A stretch of DNA of 64,000 nt, taken from contig NZ_JAKNRW010000004.1 of the NCBI RefSeq assembly GCF_023072615.1, positions 186,001-250,000 on the forward strand, in the 5' to 3' direction. Both the position numbers and the translations under genes were made by a program. Below are positions 8,718-16,800 of this stretch, one piece after another. The stretch comes from Pseudomonas violetae. GTDB lineage: Bacteria; Pseudomonadota; Gammaproteobacteria; Pseudomonadales; Pseudomonadaceae. Below the pieces are notes generated by a model. The model searched no databases, was not told where the DNA came from, and saw only the letters and a program-made list of their open reading frames with translations. Numbering within the stretch: position 1 is the first letter of the stretch; each line of letters starts with the position of its first letter.

Positions 8718-10070
8718 ATGTATAACCTTACCTTACAGGTCTACATCGCAGCTACCTGGCGCGACGCTATGGTCTTGAGCTTTGACAGCCCTGAAAAAGG
8801 CTTCGAGAGCCGCTGCAGTTTCGGTTACGAACAGAGTTACCTGGCCGACAACTATGAATCCATCGGAACACCTTTCGCGAAAGCCGTGAGTGCCAGGCTT
8901 CCACTGGATTGGGATGGATGGCGGTCCAATGCCCCGGCGTTCGTGCATGACATTGCGCCTGCTGGGGCGGCGAAAAGATTTCTCATGGCTCGCATCGGCC
9001 GAGACAAGCCTGCAGATATCGACGCTGAACTTTATCTATTGGCTCGAAGCACGCCGGCACCGATCGGCAATATGCGGATAAAAGAATCTGCTGAAGCAGT
9101 AGACCAGCGCGAGGCAATGGGTTTCGAGCGTCAGGACGTTATCGCACGTGATAACCGGTTTCTTGAATATGCCTATGAGCAAGGTGCTGCGATTGGTGGA
9201 GCGACGGGTGCCGGAGGCGAGGCCCCAAAGCTTTTGCTGGCTCAAAATAAAAGTGGTCTTCTATACCCCGATGCTGTGCTTGACGATGCCGAGGTTACTG
9301 AACACTGGTTTGTGAAGTTCGCCCGCAATAAGGGCTCGAAAACAGATCAGGACATCCTCAGGAGTGAGTATCACTACTACAAGGCGCTGCAGGAACTGGG
9401 GATAGAAACTCTTGAAGCGCAGGGCCTGGCTTTGGCAGAGGCCACCAAGCCGAGTTTATGGATGAAGCGTTTTGATCGCCGAGTCACCGGTCAGGGAGTC
9501 GAGCGCCTTGCCGTCGAATCGGTCTATTCGTTGGCAAATATCACTACACCCGGTAGTGCCATGGATCACATCGAAGTGATCCGACTGCTCGCGAAGCTTT
9601 GGCGTGATGCGGGACAAGTTGATGAAATCCCTGATTTGGTCGCTGATTATCTGAGACGCGACTTGATCAATAAGATTCTCGGTAACTCAGATAATCATGG
9701 TCGCAACACCGCAATCATCCGTGGCACTGATTCGTTTCGACTGGCGCCGATTTACGACCTGGCACCGATGGTGATGGACGACGAAGGAGTGACACGCACC
9801 ACCAAGTGGCCAAAAGAACTGGAACGGGCAGGGGATGTTGATTGGCGTGGCGTGTGTAGCGCTCTGGCTGGCCTGGCCGATCCGAATGACCCATTGGCCG
9901 CACTCAGCGATGCATCGCAAATCTACGAGCGCCTGCGTTCGGATGCCCGACGCCTGGCTGCACTTCCCGACATTCTGAGTGCCAGTGGTTTGCCTGATGC
10001 GACGATGAATCATCCGCGAATTGCCCTGAAAAGCCTGGAGCACCGTTTGATAGAGTGGGACTTGAAATGA
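8718..10070 (+). CDS. hipA: HipA-family serine/threonine kinase toxin
   Basis: The protein has 450 residues from the ATG after AGGTGA; the longer frame upstream begins inside the operator repeats and is unlikely. It has the HipA N-terminal subdomain (about 1-130) and a kinase C-domain. The catalytic motif GNSDNHGRN (D325) and metal-binding YDLAPM (D347) match the GNxDxHxxN and YDL motifs of HipA kinases. HipA kinases phosphorylate targets such as glutamyl-tRNA synthetase and cause persistence. The G-loop region reads GATGAGGEAPK and lacks an obvious counterpart of the E. coli autophosphorylated serine. The gene lies before hipB, with a four-base ATGA overlap, the reverse of E. coli hipBA. Confidence 0.88.
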   Translation: MYNLTLQVYIAATWRDAMVLSFDSPEKGFESRCSFGYEQSYLADNYESIGTPFAKAVSARLPLDWDGWRSNAPAFVHDIAPAGAAKRFLMARIGRDKPADIDAELYLLARSTPAPIGNMRIKESAEAVDQREAMGFERQDVIARDNRFLEYAYEQGAAIGGATGAGGEAPKLLLAQNKSGLLYPDAVLDDAEVTEHWFVKFARNKGSKTDQDILRSEYHYYKALQELGIETLEAQGLALAEATKPSLWMKRFDRRVTGQGVERLAVESVYSLANITTPGSAMDHIEVIRLLAKLWRDAGQVDEIPDLVADYLRRDLINKILGNSDNHGRNTAIIRGTDSFRLAPIYDLAPMVMDDEGVTRTTKWPKELERAGDVDWRGVCSALAGLADPNDPLAALSDASQIYERLRSDARRLAALPDILSASGLPDATMNHPRIALKSLEHRLIEWDLK

Positions 10071-10348
10071 GCATGACGGTTGCAGAGCGCACAATACTCA
10101 TTGAGAGCATCCGGGAGGCACTTGCCCAAGGCACTCTTGAAATCGGCGAGGCTGTTCGCCGTTTACGTGTGGAGGTCACAGGCCTGCACCAGACGCAGTT
10201 TGCGAAGATGTGCAAGATTTCGGTGCGCACGCTGGTACATATCGAGCATGGGGAGGGGAATCAGACGTTGAAATCCCTGAATGCAGTGTTCAGACCTTTT
10301 GGAATGAAAATGGGAGTAGTGCGGCTTCGGCGCGATGGTGAATGTTGA
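10067..10348 (+). CDS. hipB: HipB-like HTH antitoxin/repressor
   Basis: The 93-residue protein starts at the ATG overlapping the hipA stop (ATGA). It has a Cro/C1-type helix-turn-helix at about residues 43-75 (QTQFAKMCKISVRTLVHIE, then GNQTLKSLNAVFRPFG). An N-terminal segment rich in acidic residues precedes the HTH. It should bind and neutralise the HipA above and repress the promoter through the palindromes before hipA. Translational coupling at the overlap would tie its production to that of the toxin. No terminator is visible; a REP element follows. Confidence 0.85.
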   Translation: MSMTVAERTILIESIREALAQGTLEIGEAVRRLRVEVTGLHQTQFAKMCKISVRTLVHIEHGEGNQTLKSLNAVFRPFGMKMGVVRLRRDGEC

Positions 10349-10369
10349 ACTACCCCGCGTCGCCAATCC

Positions 10370-10424
10370 GTAGGAGCCGGCTTGCCGGCGATTGCGAGGG
10401 TACACGCGCCACCGCCGGCAAGCT
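10370..10424. repeat. REP element
   Basis: GTAGGAGCCGGCTTGCCGGCGAT and a partial inverted copy (GCCGGCAAGCT) lie between the convergent hipB and acetyltransferase genes. Confidence 0.7.
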
Positions 10425-10434
10425 GATCAGCCCC

Positions 10435-11106
10435 CTAACCCCGGCACTCCGCCAGCGTCTTCAACTGACCTGAAGTCGTCTGGTTTTCAGCCGACAGCCA
10501 CCGCTCGAAGCCGGCGCCTATGGCCGGCCACTCCGAGTCCAGGATCGAATACCAGGCGGTATCGCGGTTCTGGCCCTTGACCACCATGTGCTGGCGGAAC
10601 ACGCCTTCAAAGCTGAACCCCAGACGCTCGGCCGCATACTTGGAGCGCGCGTTGCCGTTGTTGCACTTCCACTCCAGGCGGCGGTAACCCAGTGCAAAGG
10701 ATTCCCTGGCCAGCAGATACACCGCCTCAGTACTTTTCGGTGAGCGTTGCATTGGTGCGCCGAAGGTCACGTGGCCGATCTCGATGCGGCCTTGGGCCGG
10801 AACGATCGACATCAGGCTGAGGATGCCCTGCACCTCACCGCTGGCGCGGTCGATCACGCTGAAAAAATAGGGTTCGCTGTGGGCCGCATGATTGTTCAAC
10901 CAATCGTCGAACACGTTGCGCTGCTCAAAGGGACCATAAGGCAGGTAATCCCACAGCTTGGGATCGGCGCCGGGGCCTTGCAGGGCTTTGAACAAGCCAT
11001 CGGCGTGACGGGCCGGATCAAGTTTCTCAAGGCGGATAAACCGACCTTCGATGGTTTGAACCGAGGGGGCCGGGACGCCTTTCCAGTCCGCGAGTGAAGT
11101 CGACAT
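10435..11106 (-). CDS. GNAT acetyltransferase (RimJ/RimL type)
   Basis: The 223-residue protein has the layout of RimJ/RimL-type N-acetyltransferases: an N-terminal IRLEKLDPARHAD strand-helix, the central IEIGHVTFGAPMQRSPKSTEA segment that usually contacts acetyl-CoA, and the C-terminal NARSKYAAERLGFSFEGV signature. The substrate is unknown; relatives acetylate N-terminal amines of proteins or small amines. It is the third gene of a minus-strand group with another GNAT protein and a PaiB-like protein, with gaps of 17 and 9 bases, so one transcript is likely. Confidence 0.88.
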   Translation of the reverse strand: MSTSLADWKGVPAPSVQTIEGRFIRLEKLDPARHADGLFKALQGPGADPKLWDYLPYGPFEQRNVFDDWLNNHAAHSEPYFFSVIDRASGEVQGILSLMSIVPAQGRIEIGHVTFGAPMQRSPKSTEAVYLLARESFALGYRRLEWKCNNGNARSKYAAERLGFSFEGVFRQHMVVKGQNRDTAWYSILDSEWPAIGAGFERWLSAENQTTSGQLKTLAECRG

Positions 11107-11123
11107 GTTGTTCTCCTTGAACC

Positions 11124-11570
11124 TTAAAGGGCTTTACGAAACTGGATGAAACCCGGCCGCTCGGCGATACGCTCGTAGAGCTGGATCGCGGTGGTGTTGC
11201 TTTCGTGGGTCAACCAATGGACCTTGCAGCAACCATCGTTTTTGGCGGTGGCGTAGACGAATTCGATCAACTGGCGACCCACGCCGGTGCCGCGGGTTTG
11301 CGGCGCCACCAGCAAGTCTTGCAAGTAACAGGAGTTCTCGATGCTCCAGTTTGATCGATGGTAGATGAAATGCACCATGCCCACCGCTCGACCATCTGCC
11401 CAGGCCAGCGCGGCGTGGGTCGGCTCGCCTGGATCAAGCATGCGCTCCCAGGTGCTTCGAGTGACCGCTTCAGGCAGCTGGGTGTTGTAAAAGCCGAGAT
11501 AGGCTTGCCACAAGGGTAACCAGGCGGCGTGATCGTCGGCAGTGACCTGGCGGATGTCGAGCTGACTCAT
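11124..11570 (-). CDS. GNAT family N-acetyltransferase
   Basis: This 148-residue single-domain GNAT protein carries the acetyl-CoA-binding motif A in LLVAPQTRGTGVGRQLIEF (R/Q-x-x-G-x-G/A pattern) and a C-terminal HESNTTAIQLYERI that fits motif B. It starts nine bases after the PaiB-like gene and probably shares its transcript. The pairing of a GNAT protein with a PaiB homologue recalls Bacillus paiA-paiB, where PaiA acetylates polyamines; that role here is only a possibility. Confidence 0.88.
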   Translation of the reverse strand: MSQLDIRQVTADDHAAWLPLWQAYLGFYNTQLPEAVTRSTWERMLDPGEPTHAALAWADGRAVGMVHFIYHRSNWSIENSCYLQDLLVAPQTRGTGVGRQLIEFVYATAKNDGCCKVHWLTHESNTTAIQLYERIAERPGFIQFRKAL

Positions 11571-11579
11571 GTGGGTTCC

Positions 11580-12203
11580 TTAACGCATCAAGTGAGCGAG
11601 GGCCTGGTCTTGCGCATTGGGGCTGGCGCCGAGCCCCTCGCGCACGCCGGCATAATCTGCGGGGCTGCGGTGCTGGCCGAGTTTGCGTGTACCTTCCAGG
11701 CGTTGGATGGGCAGGGCAAAGCCGACGATGGCCTTGAGCATCCCGTCAATGTAGTCGGCCGGAGCGTCGCTGACTTTCCACGGCTGTGCGCGGGCGCCTT
11801 CATGACGATCGGTCAAGCCACTGACCAGCTCAAGCAGGCGATCGGCATCGCTGAACACCTGGGCGGTGCCGTACGCGTGCACGGCGATGTAGTTCCAGGT
11901 GGGCACGACTTTGCCGTGCTCGGCTTTGCTGGGGTAAAACCCGGGGCTGATATAGCCATCGGCACCGGCAAATATCACCAGGGCTTGCGCGCCGTTCTGC
12001 AGTTCCTTCCACTGCGGATTGGCCCTGGCGAAATGACCGTAGAGGGTGCCATTGGGGCCTTCGTCGCCGCGCAGCAACAGCGGCAGATGACTGGCTTGCA
12101 AGCCTTGCTCGCCGTGGGTCACGACCAAGGCCAGGCGGGTGGCGAGTATCTGCTGCTGCAGTTCGTCCAAATCGTGGATGGCAAAGCTGCTGGGGTTGTA
12201 CAT
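11580..12203 (-). CDS. FMN-binding PaiB-family protein
   Basis: The 207-residue protein is the PaiB-type FMN-binding split-barrel (MYNPSSFAIHD, GHFARANPQWKEL, ISPGFYPSKAEHGKVVPTWNY). The ATG start is preceded by AAGGAA; the longer frame runs into the divergent mocR region. PaiB proteins are called transcriptional regulators in Bacillus but resemble pyridoxamine-phosphate oxidase-like flavoproteins, so an enzymatic role is possible. It heads an operon with two acetyltransferases and is divergent from a MocR regulator, which probably controls it. Confidence 0.9.
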   Translation of the reverse strand: MYNPSSFAIHDLDELQQQILATRLALVVTHGEQGLQASHLPLLLRGDEGPNGTLYGHFARANPQWKELQNGAQALVIFAGADGYISPGFYPSKAEHGKVVPTWNYIAVHAYGTAQVFSDADRLLELVSGLTDRHEGARAQPWKVSDAPADYIDGMLKAIVGFALPIQRLEGTRKLGQHRSPADYAGVREGLGASPNAQDQALAHLMR

Positions 12204-12243
12204 GGAAAAATTCCTTGGCGAATGCCTGCATCCTAGGCAGGCT

Positions 12244-12276
12244 ATTGGTCTGTTGTAAGAGCCATTAACGACCAAT
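12244..12276. promoter_or_regulatory. Inverted repeat between paiB-like and mocR genes
   Basis: ATTGGTC and GACCAAT are exact inverted 7-mers separated by 19 bases in the 90-bp divergent promoter region. This is a candidate MocR operator; its last base is 17 bases before the mocR start. Confidence 0.45.
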
Positions 12277-12293
12277 TTCATAGGTCCATTATC

Positions 12294-13844
12294 ATGAGCC
12301 AAGCACCGCTTTCCCTGTCATTCAATCCAGCTGGCATCGAGCTTGATCGGCGTCAGGGGCTGAGTCGACAGCTCTATCAGGCGTTACGACTGCGGGTGCT
12401 GGATGGGCGGCTGGCCAGTGGTACGCGATTGCCAGCCACTCGTGATCTGGCGGCGGCGCTGGGGATTTCCCGTAATAGCGTGGTGCAGGCATACGATCAA
12501 CTGTACGCCGAGGGATTTATCGAGGGGCGAGTGGGAGACGGAACTTATGTCGCGCAATTGCCCCATGCGGACTCCCCCGGCAAAAAACTATCCACAAAAG
12601 TATCCACAGGGTTTTCAACAGGCTTACCCACAGCCTTATCCACAAATTGGCTGGATTTACCTGTGATTTCATCCAGTGAAGTTATCCACAATGGGGCTCT
12701 GGGCCGGGTCGAAAAGAACCACTTAGTGACTCCACCGAGCGGCCCACCTCGCGCATTCAGGGTGGGGGTGCCGGCGTTCGATCTGTTTCCTTTTGAGGTA
12801 TGGGCCAAGCTAAACGCGGCTTTCTGGCGTAAACCGGATTTACAGCAGCTGTGCTACGGCGATCCGGCGGGCGATGCGCGGTTGCGCGGGATGATTGCCG
12901 CGTATCTGCGTAGTTCTCGGGGAATGCAGTGCACCGCTGAGCAAATAGTGATCACCAGTGGCGCGCAGCAGGGAATTAGCCTTTGTGCACAGCTGCTGGT
13001 GGAGCCCGGGGACGGAGTGGCCCTGGAAAATCCGGGGTATCGGGCGGCGGGGCATGCGTTCGCTGTTGCCGGTGCCCGATTGCATGGGGTGGCGGTGGAC
13101 AGTGAGGGTATCGACTGCAACCAGCTGGCCAGCCTTGACGATTGCCGCCTCGCTTACGTGACGCCTTCGCATCAATACCCCACCGGGGTGGTGATGAGCC
13201 TGGCGCGCCGCCTCGAGTTGCTGGCTTGGGCTGAGCGCAACCAAGGCTGGATCGTCGAGGACGACTATGACGGCGAATACCGTTACAGCGGCGCGCCACT
13301 CGCGCCGCTGGCCGCGCTCGATCGACAGGGGCGAGTCTTGTATGTCGGGACTTTTGGCAAAGTTGCCTTTCCGGCGCTGCGCCTGGGATACCTGGTGTTA
13401 CCACCGGGGCTGGTGCAGGCATTTTCCCGGCGTCGGGCGGTGGACGTGCGACATTCCGAGGTCAGCACTCAGGCGGTCATGGCCGAGTTCATGGCCGCCG
13501 GGCATTTCCAGCGGCACATCCGCCGCATGCGCCGCGCCGCGCTAAACCGACGTAATGCAGTGCTGGCTGGTTGGCCGCAGGCGATTGCCGGCATCGGCAG
13601 TCTGCCCAGCGTGGCGGCCGGGTTGCACCTGACGGTGGCGGTCGACTCCCAGCATCGCGAGGAAGAGCTCATAGAGCAGGCCGCCAGCGTCGATGTGGAG
13701 ATCAATCCGCTGAGCAGCTATTGGTTGCCGGATTCGTCAACGCCTCTGGACCAGCGTGCCGGGCTGGTCCTGGGCTTCGCGGCGGTTCCAGAGGAAGCTA
13801 TCCACGCTGCACTGGGCCGCCTTGAAAAGGTTTGGCGCCCGTAG
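12294..13844 (+). CDS. MocR/PdxR-family PLP-dependent transcriptional regulator
   Basis: The 516-residue protein joins a GntR winged helix (residues 15-85, with LPATRDLAAALGISRNSVVQAYDQL) to a fold-type I aminotransferase domain (about 160-515). The PLP-lysine motif is in VGTFGKVAFPALRLGYLV, and DDYDGEYRYSG holds the PLP-ring aspartate. The linker between them is odd: residues 99-118 are five four-residue repeats (LSTK, VSTG, FSTG, LPTA, LSTN) encoded by an exact 12-bp period. The regulator faces the PaiB/GNAT operon and probably controls it in response to PLP or an amine. Its stop lies three bases from the stop of the convergent large toxin-like gene. Confidence 0.92.
   Translation: MSQAPLSLSFNPAGIELDRRQGLSRQLYQALRLRVLDGRLASGTRLPATRDLAAALGISRNSVVQAYDQLYAEGFIEGRVGDGTYVAQLPHADSPGKKLSTKVSTGFSTGLPTALSTNWLDLPVISSSEVIHNGALGRVEKNHLVTPPSGPPRAFRVGVPAFDLFPFEVWAKLNAAFWRKPDLQQLCYGDPAGDARLRGMIAAYLRSSRGMQCTAEQIVITSGAQQGISLCAQLLVEPGDGVALENPGYRAAGHAFAVAGARLHGVAVDSEGIDCNQLASLDDCRLAYVTPSHQYPTGVVMSLARRLELLAWAERNQGWIVEDDYDGEYRYSGAPLAPLAALDRQGRVLYVGTFGKVAFPALRLGYLVLPPGLVQAFSRRRAVDVRHSEVSTQAVMAEFMAAGHFQRHIRRMRRAALNRRNAVLAGWPQAIAGIGSLPSVAAGLHLTVAVDSQHREEELIEQAASVDVEINPLSSYWLPDSSTPLDQRAGLVLGFAAVPEEAIHAALGRLEKVWRP
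12588..12690. repeat. Phased array of DnaA-box-like 9-mers inside the MocR gene
   Basis: Five tandem 12-bp units begin at 12588, 12600, 12612, 12624 and 12636. Their first nine bases are CTATCCACA, GTATCCACA, TTTTCAACA, TTACCCACA and TTATCCACA. A sixth box, TTATCCACA, lies at 12682. The fifth and sixth match the DnaA consensus TTATNCACA exactly, three others differ by one base and one by two. The array encodes the repetitive MocR linker. Confidence 0.8.
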
Positions 13845-13847
13845 CCT

Positions 13848-16800
13848 CTAAGAGGCGGCTTGTACCGTGGTTTCCAGGTCCAGAAAGAGCTTGCGCAGTG
13901 CCGGCTCGTTGATTTTGCGGAACACGCCATCGATAGGCTCGAAGGTGCCAAGAACCTTCTGCAGGTCTTGCGAGAGGGTTTTCAGGTACGTCTCCGACAC
14001 CTTCAAATGGGCCGCTGTGGGCGTGGTTGCCGGACTCGTCAGGGTTTCGTAATGGAAATGAGCCACCCATAAGGGTTCATTACGAGCCTTGTTCATAATC
14101 AGGTACTCCTGAAAATAGTCGCCGAGCCCTTTGGTCTGGATTCGCCCTCGTTGATCGCGGCTGATCTCGATCTGACCGTGGTCATGCATCCATTTGAAAA
14201 TGCTCTGTGTTGGTTTGCGCCTTATGTACAAATCAGCGCGAACACCGACACCTTCCTTGCGCAAGCGCGTGGCGCCAGCGCGTAGTTCGGCACTCAGACT
14301 GCCTACCGGGAGGTCGGTGCCCTCGTTCCTTTTAATGTTGATCACGGCTTGGTCCACGTTATCGGCGGCTTGCTCCAACTTCAGTGCCTGTTGATCGAAT
14401 ACATCCTGAATATCGGCGGGGATGCGCCTTGGCAGCAATGCATCCTTGCGGGTACGTTCGATGAACTTGCCGGTGTCCAGGTTCAGCTCGATTCCGGCTT
14501 CTATCGTCTCCTGATCATTCAGGCTCGATATCGGATGCTGGTAGATGGCGGGCTCAAAGGATTTGAGCGGTTCCTCCGGGGTTCTTTCCGGTTCATTGTT
14601 TATCGGATCCCGTGGCCGCGTCTTGCGCACTTTGATCGGTTGACGTGACGGCGCGGGCTGCCCCCGGTCGACAGATGTTTGCGGCGCCACGGGCTCCGGC
14701 TCCGGCAGCAGGGCTTCCAAGCGGCTTTGCGCCAACTGCGCGAATTCGTGGATCAGATTTCGCAACTCAATGAGCTTGGGCAGCTTGACGAGGTCGGGGT
14801 ACGTTTGCGCAAGTTCGTTGATGCGCTGATCGGCATCGGCAAAGGTCTCTGCCAGGGCGCTCAGATTCTCAATGTGCGAGTGCAGGTCGGCTGGCACGCC
14901 TCGGATTTTCACCAGCTCAGCCATCACAATGGCCGCCTTCGCCGCGCTGACCACAATTTTGCCTACCGCAACGCGAGCCTCCTGCATCAGGGGGCTGGCC
15001 TGCTCATTGATGCATAACTCCTGGGCCATGCCGATCTCATTGGCCTTGAGATCCAGTTCGGTGAACGAGGGGGTCAGTTTGCGGATCTTGATCGCGCTTT
15101 CGATGCCGAACTTTCCGGCGGCGCGCATGCCCTCAAGTGTCGATTGCGCCAAGCCGAGCCTGTCCATCATCTCTTGGCCGAGTGTGGTCGCTTTTTGCAC
15201 ATTGTCGATGTAGGTTTGTCTGGGAATCGCTTCTGTCTTCCCCGCTTTGGTCATGACACTGATGGCCTGGCCGTACTCGGTGCCCTTGATGACAAACCAC
15301 AAAGACAGGTGCCTGTGCAGCGTAATGCTCAGGCGCAGCAGATCTTGCTGGTAGTTTTCAGTTCCACCGAGGGTGCGCCATTCGCTCAGTTGTTGCAGTG
15401 CCTGGCGGTACTCGTCGATCGTCGAGTCGAGCTTTTCGACATAGGCCGCCGCTTTTTCATCGTACTCTCCGGTACCGGCCTGCTGGAGATCGTCATGCAA
15501 TTCGCGCAGTTGAGCTTCTTTGGTGCTTTCCAAAATCCTGAACGATTGCAGGAGGTCATCCAAATGGTTTCTGCGCTGCTCGTCAGCGGCTTCCTGATGC
15601 CGACTCATTGCATTACCCGAACCCCCGCGCAGGCGCAGGCGCAGGTCGAGCACCCATTGGCCCTTGCCACTGTCCATGAGTCGCGGCCCCGTGTGCCCAG
15701 GTTCGTTCGGGTACAGGATGTAAACCTCGTCATCGCCTCGTAACTCGACTTGAAACCAACGATCGCCGACCTGGGCGTAGTTTCGATCGGCGTGTTGATA
15801 GATCGACGGCGGCACGGCCTTCAGCTTTGTCACACTGGTATTGGAAATGTCCGGCGCTGCAACCTTTAGCGTGTCCAGATAAGCGCCCAGCGCCGTCGGT
15901 GTACGACGCACAATCGAGCCGTCCAGGTCCAGAGCATTCAGGTGGCTGGATGGCAAGTCCGGTGCCAGTACTTGCGAGTTGAGCTTGGTGACCACAGGAC
16001 CGATGCTCGGCCCGGGCGCATGCTCCCTTGGGAGTCGTTCGATGGGCGGTTTGCTGGAGACTTTCTGACGCCGCAGCACCGCGTGATGACTGAGAATGAT
16101 GCCGAGCGCCAGCAGAATATCCGACACGGAAGTCCACTCGATGAAGCTGTCACCCTGCTCATGGGCGTCCAGCGCCTGTTGAATCTGGTTGATGGTCTGC
16201 CAGACCCAGACGGCGGTACCCACTGCACCGCTGAGGAAATTGGAGGCCACGTCGAACAGTGCCCAGCCACTGTCTTTCAAGACACTCCAGCGCTGTTCGG
16301 CATTCGATTGCGATTGCCGGTCCGCAAGGTCGACCAAAGCCCGCGCGTTACTTTTGAACAGTGCTGACAGCAGGTTGCCAGTGGTCTCGACGCTTTGAAT
16401 CGCAACGCGGCCGAACGTGGCTGCACGCTGGAACGGGTTGACCAGTTGTTGCGCAATCAGCCACGGAGATGGCAGCCCGGTGGGGAAAACGTACTGGGCG
16501 TATTCGAAGCTCAGCGCTTTGTCAGGTAGCCACGCCAGTACCGAATCCCGGAGATCACCGGGCTGGTGCAAGGCGTACAGGAGATTTTGTCTCGAGGGAT
16601 ATTGCAGAAGGGGTTCATCGAACATGGGCCGATACAGCAGACAAGGTGCGTTGTGGGTGTTTCGAGGGCTGATGATGAACATGTTGTCCACGGTATCGCT
16701 GGTTTTGAAGAGTCGATGTTGCGGGGTCAATGTCAGTGGATACAGGGCGATGGGGCTGGTGCCAGGGGCCGGTTTGATCAGGTCGCAGATAAATTGATAG

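Noticed and set aside
12588..12644. 12-bp repeats read as a CRISPR or iteron plasmid origin
   Set aside because: There are no spacers, no cas or rep gene, and the array is in frame within a complete regulator gene. A DnaA-related role is kept as a hypothesis instead.
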